From the NCBI RefSeq assembly GCF_000787575.1, contig NW_012236517.1:645158-709157 (forward strand): DNA of 64,000 nt. Direction: 5' to 3'. A program made the position numbers and the translations under genes. The notes beneath the pieces are model-generated. The model worked only from the letters and a program-made list of their open reading frames with translations, was not told the DNA's origin and made no database searches. Shown in pieces: positions 45,177 through 53,208 of this stretch. Position 1 is the first letter of the stretch, and each line of letters begins with the position of its first letter. The DNA comes from Acytostelium subglobosum LB1 (Eukaryota; Evosea; Eumycetozoa; Acytosteliales; Acytosteliaceae).

Positions 45177-45608
45177 GGTTGTGTTTGAGGGTACTGTCAA
45201 TGTCATTGAGGTGAGTGAGTATGAGATGTGTCTATTTAAGACAATGTATTATTGATAAGTTTATTGAACTTATATGACTCTGGAGGATGATAATGACAAT
45301 GAACTCGGTTCCACCCTTAATGACAAGTCACCTCAGTACATCTCAATCCAATTGATCAATTAGGACTATTGGTAGATGTCTTTAGACGGGGTCGCCACCC
45401 ACATCCGGATCAAACAACTTGATTCCTACTTATAGTACAGTGGATCTATGTTTATCGTTAACTTCATTTAGTCTTCATTTACATCCATCCCACTAGTTCC
45501 AAAAGATAACTGATTCATCTTATTACAAAAAATTTCATTTATGATTCATTCATTCAATCATTCGATCAATCATATTAATACATATATATATAAAAATATA
45601 AAGATTAA
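45177..45608. other. Intergenic region, divergent promoters
   Basis: 432 bases between the hypothetical gene (minus) and the FNIP gene (plus). It carries a TATA-like run (TATATATATAAAAATATAAA) at about 45582-45601, just before the FNIP gene start. No coding frame was seen. Confidence 0.6.
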
Positions 45609-46733
45609 ATGGACTCACTTCCACTGATTATCATCAGAGAGATATTCAATGAGTTGATCATTCATTCAACTTGTGATCATGATCAAACAGATCATTCTGC
45701 TAAAACATATGAGAATAGTCTTAGGTTGGACATACTCTGCTTTGGCCTAACCTGCAAACGAAGCTTCAAACTCATGTCTAAGCTGGTACCACGTATCAAG
45801 TTCAACGCTAATACGCCATGCATTGAGCATGTCGTCAACAATGACGATCAATGTGGAGTGATCTATGGATGCCAGCTCTTATCTCAGCCCAACTCATTAC
45901 CTCCCAATTTGAAGACAATACTCTACGTTCATAGCATCGCGATCATACCTGGCGTTCTTCCACCGACCATCACTAGGTTGTGGTTTGGTAGGCTATACAA
46001 CATTCCATTGCCACCTAACGTGCTACCATCATCACTAACAGAGCTCAAGATGAGCGTAAATTGGGACCAACCTTTGGAGCAAGGCACACTGCCACAGTCC
46101 ATCACTCTTCTGGAGTTTGGCCAAAATTTCGATCAAGTGCTGCTGCCCGGCGTTCTTCCAGAGTCTCTCCTATCCCTGACCTTTGGATCGTTCTTCCAAC
46201 AGATGCTCGCTCCTCGTGTACTTCCTTCATCACTTACTTATCTCGAGTTTGATCAATCGGAATTGCCTACATCGATTAGTCCCCCTGATGAGATGTTCAT
46301 CGTTGCAGGATCCTTGCCTCAATCACTCCAGACGTTGATCCTACCTGGATGGTTTCAATGTCTAACAAAGGACATGGCACCATCATCACTCAAACGTCTA
46401 CAATATGGATTTTGTACTGGTGTTCCAGCTCAAGGGGAACTGCCATCGAATCTCGAGTACATCAGCTTCAAGGGCCTTGGTGGACCCCTGATGTCGGGGA
46501 CGTGGCCCTCATCAATCCTCAAACTCAAACTTCCTTTGGACTATTCGCTTAACATTGTACCAGGCCAACTCCCTCCATCGCTCACAAAGTTGACCTTACG
46601 CAGGATTCGCAAACCCTCAGTATCGGGAGCATTTCCAGCGACATGTGTGTGGATGACTCATCGCCGCTGGCTTCGCTCCCATTACGGAGCTTGCGCTCCT
46701 TCATTCCCTACTTCCAAATTCTCCGCTCTATAG
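45609..46733 (+). CDS. F-box-like protein with FNIP-type repeats
   Basis: 374 residues, single exon. The start MDSLPLIIIREIFNELI with DILCFGLTCKRSFKLMSKLV is F-box-like. From about residue 95 there are 9-10 repeats of roughly 22 residues of the form LPxSLTxLxFGxxFxQPLxPGVLP, for example ILPGVLPESLLSLTFGS and VLPSSLTYLEFDQ. This is the FNIP repeat, hugely expanded in dictyostelids and linked to F-box proteins. The C-terminal 25 residues break the pattern and are encoded by a GC-rich, hairpin-prone stretch (GGAGCTTGCGCTCC at about 46695-46708), so the original 3' end may have been replaced. The neighbouring 46.76-47.13 kb repeats support local rearrangement. Confidence 0.85.
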   Translation: MDSLPLIIIREIFNELIIHSTCDHDQTDHSAKTYENSLRLDILCFGLTCKRSFKLMSKLVPRIKFNANTPCIEHVVNNDDQCGVIYGCQLLSQPNSLPPNLKTILYVHSIAIIPGVLPPTITRLWFGRLYNIPLPPNVLPSSLTELKMSVNWDQPLEQGTLPQSITLLEFGQNFDQVLLPGVLPESLLSLTFGSFFQQMLAPRVLPSSLTYLEFDQSELPTSISPPDEMFIVAGSLPQSLQTLILPGWFQCLTKDMAPSSLKRLQYGFCTGVPAQGELPSNLEYISFKGLGGPLMSGTWPSSILKLKLPLDYSLNIVPGQLPPSLTKLTLRRIRKPSVSGAFPATCVWMTHRRWLRSHYGACAPSFPTSKFSAL

Positions 46734-46778
46734 TTTTATACACTCTTCTTCTTTTAAAAAGGTATCCGTATCAATAAT

Positions 46779-46878
46779 GTAGAATTGTAGTAGAAATAGA
46801 GACTTTAAGTTCAAAATATTAGAAATACTTTAATCCTAATTAAAGAAGGTTGTTTTCCTAATTCTACTACAATTCTAC
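46779..46878. mobile_element. MITE-like inverted-repeat element, copy 1
   Basis: The 17-base left end GTAGAATTGTAGTAGAA at 46779-46795 is the exact reverse complement of 46862-46878; the whole element is 100 bases and AT-rich inside. It has no coding capacity. A second 100-base copy follows 163 bases further on. The structure could be a small non-autonomous transposon or a hairpin RNA source. Confidence 0.65.
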
Positions 46879-46941
46879 TTTCAGTACCTGTCACCGCCAT
46901 AGCAGTGAGCACGTTGGAAAATGAGTATCTGTCTAATCAAT

Positions 46942-47041
46942 GTAGAATTGTAGTAGAAATAGAGTTTAGAAGTTCAAAATAATAGAATTTAATTAATCCT
47001 AATTAAAGAAGGTCATTTTTGTAATTCTACTATTATTCTAC
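46942..47041. mobile_element. MITE-like inverted-repeat element, copy 2
   Basis: The left end is identical to copy 1 (46942-46958) and the right end at 47025-47041 differs from the perfect complement at two adjacent bases. Length is again exactly 100. Flanking sequence on both sides also resembles that of copy 1 (GTATC-GT and GTTTGCACG versus GTGAGCACG), so the repeat unit is about 163 bases and was duplicated in tandem. Confidence 0.65.
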
Positions 47042-47070
47042 TTTCGGACCAGTTAGCGCTGTAACAGTTT

Positions 47071-47137
47071 GCACGCCCAAGAGAGTTACCAGGAGAGTTG
47101 TTTCAGCACGCCCGAGAGTGTTACCAGGAGAGTACTC
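47071..47137. repeat. 35-base direct repeat
   Basis: GCACGCCCAAGAGAGTTACC and its continuation AGGAGAGT at 47071 are repeated with two changes at 47106 (GCACGCCCGAGAGTGTTACC). The repeats lie between the inverted-repeat pair and the 3' end of the Crinkler-like gene. Confidence 0.75.
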
Positions 47138-47224
47138 ATCACGATGGTCAGCACGTACTTCCGATAGTTCACCAACTGTTCACCAATTGTTCACCGGTGT
47201 GGGTTGGAGAGAGGTGAGTTCTGT

Positions 47225-48021
47225 TTATTTAGCAGAGAGCGGAGTTTCCACTTTCTGTTGGTTTGATATCACGTCGTCAGTGATGTTGCTCCGTAACTTC
47301 AAAGAGAATTCTTGACCAAGATGGGGCTTTACGATAAGCTCAGCAGTCTTGTCGGAGTATGAGATGTGCCAGAGGTGTTCAACATTGGATGGGGGATTCT
47401 GGATGATGCCAATTCTCCTGGAGACGGACCTGAAGTCAAGGACCAAGTAATCAGTGAGCTTGTTCTTGAAATGATAATACAGGCCACCAGGGAGGAAGCG
47501 ATTGAGGTGACCTGTAAGCTCATCTCCCTCTNGTGTCAACTCGATGCCCCAGTTGAGACCGGTGTTGACGAAGAAGTCCATCAGGCCCAATGCCTCCGTG
47601 GTCTTCTGATGAGTGGTATCAGCCAGTGATCGCTTCTGTTTCTTCTGTGCTCGATTCACCTCCACAGGGTTGGACGTCGGGGCTTGCTCTTTCAAGGGGA
47701 TGAAGTAATCATCGTGGCCGGCAACTGGATGAATGTTATGGCCATCGGGCATGACTGAACGTGCTGCGCGATAGAACTCTTTCTGCCAGAATTCCTCCAA
47801 AGGGTCTCCATCGGTGCCAGTGGACAATGTCGTCTTGATAGATTTGTGGTCGATTCTTTCGAGTACAGTTTTGATGTATTCTTTGAGAGACACCAATGAC
47901 GCCTTGCCGACAAGCTGTGCTCCAAAGCACCTGATGAAGTAGATACCACGGAAGATTGGCGAGGCAAAGTAGAGTTTGGTGAAGTGTCGATAAAAAAAAA
48001 AAACAAAAAAAAAAAAAAAAA

Positions 48022-48068
<47 letters not shown>

Positions 48069-48726
48069 GTATGCTTGAAGGGAGCTCCNNNNNNNNNNNN
48101 NNNNNNNNNNNNNNNNNNNNNNNNNNNNNNNNNNNNNNNNNNNNNNNNNNNNNNNNNNNNNNNNNNNNNNNNNNNNNNNNNNNNNNNNTGCAGGTATTGA
48201 GAGAGAAGAGTACAGAATGATGTCTTACCAAAAAAAAAAAAAAAAAAAAAAAAAAGAAAAAAATAAAAAAAAAATTGGAAAAACACCTCATTTAGTGTCT
48301 CGGTACGTTTAGTGATGGTCACCGATTCAATATCGATACCTTCAGTCTGGTATGTTTCTTGTGCGAATGACCCAAACACATCTAATGGTAATGTCAATGT
48401 CAGTATCGATCAAACACATCACTCGCTCTCCTCTGTACTTACTTGCATGGCCAGCTCCTCCTGTAGCACCGGCTTGAGTGTGTATGTTAGTATTGAATGA
48501 AGACATTGCGCCGATGTTGTTTGTACTTACGAGCTGGGGGAAGATGCGCACGAACAATTGCCCGAGGGCCCATGGGTGGGATCAGTTCTTTCCAATCGCT
48601 GTCACTGAGTCCTTGCAGGGATTTGATTGTGAGACCTTGCTTCTTGATGGCCTCCACAGTGTCCTTGCGGAAATCTTTGGGTATCTCTGACTCATCAGAC
48701 AGTATCCAATTGAAGAGGTCGTCCAT
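47225..48726 (-). CDS. Crinkler (CRN)-family protein, interrupted by a gap
   Basis: Exons on the minus strand are 48726-48531 (start MDDLFNWILSDESEIPKDF), 48472-48443, 48381 to about 48289, then a large part from about 47983 to 47225. The N-terminus is SAM-like (GLSDSDWKELIPPMGPRAIV), as in dictyostelid and fungal Crinkler proteins. The C-terminal part has DPLEEFWQKEFYRAARSVMP, FFVNTGLNWGIELT-x-EGDEL, LNRFLPGGLYYHF and DYLVLDFRSV, the order typical of CRN C-terminal domains. CRN proteins are known as nucleus-targeted effectors of oomycetes and chytrids and also occur in free-living protists, where they are proposed to act in conflict or defence. A 100-N gap flanked by long T runs falls in what may be an intron, and one N (about 47532) interrupts a codon. 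The biochemical activity here is not established. Confidence 0.7.
48089..48188. other. Assembly gap (100 N) between two long poly(A)/poly(T) tracts
   Basis: The gap lies between A-rich tracts at about 47992-48065 and 48231-48275 (plus strand), one of which contains an uninterrupted run of more than 40 A. Such runs stop many sequencing methods, which explains the gap. GGAGCTCC directly before the Ns is a palindrome. Confidence 0.95.
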
Positions 48727-48917
48727 TGTCAAAATGGGAAGAGAATATACAGAGCGAGTATAAGTTAATTGAGAGGTAGTTGTAATAGTAGTTGTTGGTG
48801 TTGTGTGAATATTGAATGAGTGAGCACCAAAGGTTGTGCCTTTGTGTGTTAGAGGTGAAGATGATCTGCATGTCCCATTTTGGAAACTCATATATAAATT
48901 AAATCAAATTAAACAAT

Positions 48918-48930
48918 TTATCTCTAACAG
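48918..48930 (+). promoter_or_regulatory. Shared start-proximal motif, gene 1
   Basis: TTATCTCTAACAG followed by ATATAAC and the ATG at 48938. The same TTATCTCTAA plus CAG and TATA occurs at the same distance before the next ORF (49128). Confidence 0.55.
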
Positions 48931-48937
48931 ATATAAC

Positions 48938-49108
48938 ATGTCATTATTCAAAGAGTACTATTGGGACGAGAACTCAGAGTTCAGAGAGCGTCACAAAGCA
49001 TACATCAAACAAAAGGTAAGATGCGAATGCGGCTTCGAGGTCGGTCGCACCAATCTCAATCGACACAAGCAGGGCTACATCCACAAGCAATTGATGGCCA
49101 ACAAATGA
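48938..49108 (+). CDS. Small zinc-finger protein, virus/Polinton-like
   Basis: 56 residues, intronless, starting MSLFKEYYWDENSEFRERH. The second half is a compact zinc finger: CECGFEVGRTNLNRHKQGYIH, i.e. C-x-C ... H-x5-H followed by a short Lys-rich tail. Very small proteins of this shape, with a C-x-C/G knuckle, are common in eukaryotic large DNA viruses, virophages and Polintons, and rare as stand-alone host genes. Its stop is only 41 bases from the start of the next ORF, a spacing far tighter than any other pair in this window. A shared motif (TTATCTCTAA) precedes both. The gene overlaps the leader of the divergent Crinkler-like gene upstream. Confidence 0.6.
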   Translation: MSLFKEYYWDENSEFRERHKAYIKQKVRCECGFEVGRTNLNRHKQGYIHKQLMANK

Positions 49109-49127
49109 TCAAAGTGATATAAACTAA

Positions 49128-49141
49128 TTATCTCTAATCAG
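49128..49141 (+). promoter_or_regulatory. Shared start-proximal motif, gene 2
   Basis: TTATCTCTAATCAG followed by TATATAGA and the ATG at 49150. The match to the motif before the preceding ORF is ten identical bases, then CAG and TATA. Start-to-ATG distance is 22 against 20 bases. Confidence 0.55.
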
Positions 49142-49149
49142 TATATAGA

Positions 49150-50199
49150 ATGAGTAGATCAACCAGAGACATTGGCGGCAGACTGAAGAAGACGGGCGTG
49201 ACCGAGATCAAGCTCACCGGCAACTACACCAGAGCAGACATCGAGCGAATCGCTCAGCAAGACAGCAACACTCTCCAACGCTACGGCGCCAACGCCAGAA
49301 TAGAGGTCGTGCTCGACTACGGCAACCATCAATATCGATCAGGCAAGTTCACCAAGGTAGGCGAGCCGATCATCATGTTTGATCCTCACGAGTACGATGG
49401 TGCGCCGATAGCAGAGCCTGACACATTCAAATCGTTCTACATCTACGTACATCAAGCAAAGGGCAAGGCAGGAGGCTGCAATGGCGAATGGAACAACTGC
49501 CTCTACCACTGTCTCCTCGACGCCTATCCCGAGCAGGTCACAGAGCACTTTGGCAAACCATCGCGCCTCAAGTTGTTCCTCGATCTTGACGTCAAGCAAA
49601 AGGTCTCGATCAAGCGGATCCCAGAACTCGAGGCCAGACTCAACATCAGAATCAATGTCAAAGGTGATCACTGCTACGCCTCGGCCAGCAAGGCAACCAG
49701 AGAGGTCAACCTAATACTAACCAACACGCACTACAAGCTAGACAAGGAGGGCACCTACGTCGGCAAAGGCATCAGACATACACGACACAAAGATAGAGAC
49801 GTCTACATCAAGCCAATCGTATTCAAGTATCTCAAAGGCGAGCAGGTGCAGCTCTACGATGACGGCGAGTACATGACCATCAGCCTAGAGCAGTTCATCA
49901 ACAGCAAGAGACGTAAGTACCAAGACAAATGTGAGTACATCCGTATCCTCTCTGGCAAGTCCAATCCCAAGAAGCTAAAGAATCGCCAGGCTATGTTTGT
50001 TGAATCAGTGATCAAATCAGTACCAAACACGACCAACTATCAAGTATTGATCAGATATGGCGAGAACCCAACATCCAAACTTACAATCCATGCTCGAATG
50101 GTAGATGAACCAAATGGAATTGGAATATGTATTGTCAGAGATCAGAGTATATACAAAGATAACACCTATTTCCATATTCTATCAATTAATACAGACTGA
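49150..50199 (+). CDS. Virus/Polinton-like protein resembling the N-terminal region of protein-primed DNA polymerases
   Basis: 349 residues, intronless. The core reads WNNCLYHCLLDAYP, then LKLFLDLDVKQKVSI, IPELEARLNIRINVKGDH and EVNLILTNTHYKL. This order (N-N/D-C-L-x-x-C, short helix, I-x-x-IE-x-x-LxIxIxVxGD, INLxLxxxHY) is what I recall from the N-terminal part of family-B DNA polymerases of Polintons, transpovirons and related plasmids, upstream of their exonuclease domain. No exonuclease or polymerase motifs follow; the chain ends in a different beta-rich segment (FVESVIKSVPNTTNYQVLIR), so it is either a stand-alone relative or a truncated remnant. An OTU-type protease was considered because of the NCL core, but the preceding Asp is missing. 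The gene is compact and shares an upstream motif with the ORF before it. Confidence 0.5.
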   Translation: MSRSTRDIGGRLKKTGVTEIKLTGNYTRADIERIAQQDSNTLQRYGANARIEVVLDYGNHQYRSGKFTKVGEPIIMFDPHEYDGAPIAEPDTFKSFYIYVHQAKGKAGGCNGEWNNCLYHCLLDAYPEQVTEHFGKPSRLKLFLDLDVKQKVSIKRIPELEARLNIRINVKGDHCYASASKATREVNLILTNTHYKLDKEGTYVGKGIRHTRHKDRDVYIKPIVFKYLKGEQVQLYDDGEYMTISLEQFINSKRRKYQDKCEYIRILSGKSNPKKLKNRQAMFVESVIKSVPNTTNYQVLIRYGENPTSKLTIHARMVDEPNGIGICIVRDQSIYKDNTYFHILSINTD

Positions 50200-50317
50200 T
50201 CATTGATTGATCACTCACACTCACACACAATCAATCATAAACTTGAACATGATGTTCATTCATCCATTCATTAAATATAACACATTTGATCAATCAACTG
50301 ATACATATATAATAGAC

Positions 50318-51351
50318 ATGGATAGAGATATCAATAGGATTAGAGTGATCACAGGTCATCTTACTGCCAATACAACTGCGGCAACAGGTGGTATGTGTTG
50401 TTTGATTGATTGAATGATTGAATGAATGCCGATTGTTAACCATGGTCCATGACAACAGTTCCTGTCACTGTAACTACACCTTATGAGACTATACTGTTCA
50501 ATGTGAACTTGGAGAAACGTGTCGGTATCATTCAGTTCAACAGACCAACTTCAATGAACTCAATCAGTGACAAGCTTGTCGATGAGTTCTTGGATGCACT
50601 CAACAGATTGGACAATGATGGCAGAGTGAACTCTATTATCATCACTGGCAACGACCGTGCCTTTTGCTGTAAGATAGAGAGAACCATAGGCATAGAGGAG
50701 ACTCAGACGATGAACATACTCATTCATTCGTTCATTCATTCATTAAAACATATAGGTGGCGCAGACATCAAAGAGTTGGTACACGTTGGCTATGAGTCAA
50801 TTAGCAAGAGTGGCAACATGATTGATAGGATCACATGGATGGCAAGGACTACAAAGCCAATCATTGCTGCTGTTGGTGGTCTGGCACTTGGTGGTGGATG
50901 TGAGATTGCCCTGCTGGCAGACATTGTCGTCGCCAGTGAGAAGGCTCGTTTTGGTCTGCCAGAGATCAAGATCGGCACGATCCCCGGTGCAGGCGGCACG
51001 CAGCGTCTTACAAAGGCCGTAGGAAAGTCCAAGGCAATGGAGATGATCCTTACAGGCCGTATGATGGACGCCGCCGAGGCCAAGTCATACAACTTGGTCA
51101 GTCGCGTCGAGAAGGACCAGCAAGCAGTGATGGAGGCGGCGATGGCCATCGCTGCCGACATTGGCTCAATGTCATTGCCCATTGTCACCATCGCAAAGAA
51201 AGCAATCAATCGTTCATTCGAGACCAATCTCACCGAGGGTATGAACGCCGAGAACGACCTCTTCCTCTCGACCTTTGCCTACGACGACCGCAAAGAGGGC
51301 ATGGATGCATTTACAAAGAAGCGCAAACCGGTCTGGAAGAACAAGTATTGA
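50318..51351 (+). CDS. Enoyl-CoA hydratase (crotonase family), probably mitochondrial
   Basis: Exons 50318-50390, 50459-50668 and 50756-51351 give 292 residues. Enoyl-CoA hydratase adds water to trans-2-enoyl-CoA in fatty-acid beta-oxidation. Conserved parts are VGIIQFNRPTSMNSIS, FCCGADIKEL (oxyanion-hole region), GGLALGGGCEIALLADIV with the first catalytic Glu and GLPEIKIGTIPGAGGTQRLT with the second, as in ECHS1. The C-terminus LSTFAYDDRKEGMDAFTKKRK follows the short-chain hydratase pattern and gives no 3-hydroxyacyl-CoA dehydrogenase domain. The N-terminal stretch contains Arg, Thr and few acidic residues after MDRDINRIRV and may be a mitochondrial presequence, though not a strong one. The second intron is CATT-repeat rich. 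Confidence 0.9.
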
Positions 51352-51500
51352 TACTTGATTGATTTGACTGATGTTATGTATGAATGAAAGAATGAATGCT
51401 AGATACATTGTTGTAGAGTACCATCGCTGGCTATCGGTTACATGTTATTACTATTTATATATATATATATATATATATCTATATATATCTATCTATTTGA

Positions 51501-52496
51501 TCATTTTGTGTCCTTCTTTATCCTTTCGCTACCATAGAACACTTGATGCATATCATACATGTCTTGATGGGATAGATGATGGAAGGTGGCGCCTTTGACC
51601 ATCTCTTGCCAGACGGTCGGCTTCTCGGGGTACAGCTCCGCCACCAATGTATAGGTGACATTGTTGTCGAAGAAGCAGAACGATGTGGTCAGATCGTTGT
51701 GACCATAGTCGATGCACTGCTTGTTCTCGTACCACTCCATCATTTTGTCCAGGCCGCCGCGAGGCAAGATGATACCGGCACCGCCACCACAGAATGGTTT
51801 GGGATTCCATGGTGTACCAATGCACTGTCCTAGAATGGCCACTGACTCTGGATCATATGGCAGCAGCATCTTCTCCATACGCTCTACATTAACATAAGTA
51901 TCATCATCCACCTTAATATAAAAGTCTGATCTATGTGAGCAACTGATTATTAATTGAATGGAGGTTAGCATGTGTGTCTTTGGATGAGCAATGTCGACAA
52001 GGATTGCTATTCATACCATTTCTGTGCATGCTTCCAAGCCTTCCATTGTTTGATGTCATTGCCTAATGAACTGGCATCGCTCTCGTGTGTAGCGATTGTG
52101 TCGTGGGGACTGCCCATATCTGTCTCTGAGTAATAGAACACTCTCCAGCCCATGTCCACTGCACGTTTGGCCCAAGTCTCCCTAACAGCCTTTGTCCTCG
52201 TCTCCTTGAATACATCTGAAGTCAACACCACAAACGTTACCATTGGTGGTCCCGGTGTAGGTGATGGTGTCACAATAGGCTCACATTGTTTCAATGTATG
52301 TGACTGATTTCCTGATCCTAATAACATGTATTCATTCTTCAATGTTAGTGTGTTGTTGTTGTGTTGAGGAAGCGAAGCGAGGAGGAAGAGACTAACCTGA
52401 ATGTGAACTATCATATGTTTTAAAGTCCATCACCTGTATAAAGATCAATGAGACGATCAGCAGAAAGAATACTGCGCCAAGTTTATAGTACAACAT
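51501..52496 (-). CDS. GT31 family beta-glycosyltransferase (fringe / C1GalT-like), type II membrane protein
   Basis: Exons 52496-52397, 52317-52017 and 51942-51501 join in frame to 280 residues. The start MLYYKLGAVFFLLIVSLIFI is a signal anchor, so the catalytic domain faces the Golgi lumen. After a short Pro/Ser/Thr linker comes VTFVVLTSDVFKETRTKAVR, then WAKRAVDMGWRVFYYSE, the metal-binding YIKVDDDTYVNVERM (DxD-type motif) and FCGGGAGIILPRGGLDKM. CFFDNNVTYTL and a closing HHLSHQDMYDM segment complete the fold. This order is typical of GT31 enzymes such as fringe and core-1 galactosyltransferase, which use UDP-sugars. A short CCS segment at the second splice junction depends on my acceptor choice (51945-51943). 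Confidence 0.85.
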
Positions 52497-53208
52497 GATT
52501 GTTTATGTGTATGTATAAATATAAATATAAAATATAAGAGATATAAAGCTATATAGATATTTAGTTAAATAGATAGTTATAAATAGAAAGATGTAATAAA
52601 TGAATATGTATGTATCTTGAGAGACTCGAATCTGAACTGAAGCCTTTGACATATCCACGAATAAAGTGACTCACTCTCCCTCACCAACACAGAGAAACAA
52701 GAGAAGAGATGACATGTAACGACAGAGGGTACCGACAAAACGTTGAAAGTGTTTGGATAGTGTCCTGGTTGGGGGCAATTGTGGGGGGTATCTGCCTGAC
52801 AAGGCAGTCTCCAACAAACCCCTAATCATCAAAAATATCAACCACAACACCCAAACACGCCAATTGAGGGGGGCCTAGGCCAAAAGATCTCGATGACCAT
52901 CGTTCGTGTTCAGTTGGGCACAGACACTTTGAAACGTAGAATGAATGCATGAACAGTGATCAATTCGGATGAACCTAATGCACAAGGAAGGCTGTGATTA
53001 CTTCCATTCTAGATCAAGTATGATCATTCTCTACCAATCAAACACAGAACAATCACACGACAAACATCCAAGGTTCCAGGGAAACTAGTGACTTTTCACG
53101 AAATAACTGACTTTGAAAAGGAATGGGCTTGATGGGCTGGGAATACCAGGTCAGCATTTTATGACATCCAATCAATCAATCAATTGTTATTAATATTATT
53201 ATTGATTA
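52497..53208. other. Intergenic region
   Basis: 712 bases. Near the GT31 gene it is AT-rich (its promoter). The middle (about 52740-52930) is unusually rich in G+C for a spacer and includes a short stem-loop CTGCCTGACAAGGCAG at about 52792-52807 and a GGGGGGCC run. No coding frame was found. Confidence 0.45.

Noticed and set aside
46779-47137. CRISPR-like array
   Set aside because: Only two units of each repeat, the units are inverted-repeat elements and a 35-bp direct repeat, and the genome is eukaryotic.
49480-49560. OTU-type cysteine protease in the virus-like ORF
   Set aside because: NNCLYHC resembles the OTU Cys core, but the Asp that precedes it in OTU proteases is absent and no clear catalytic His context follows.
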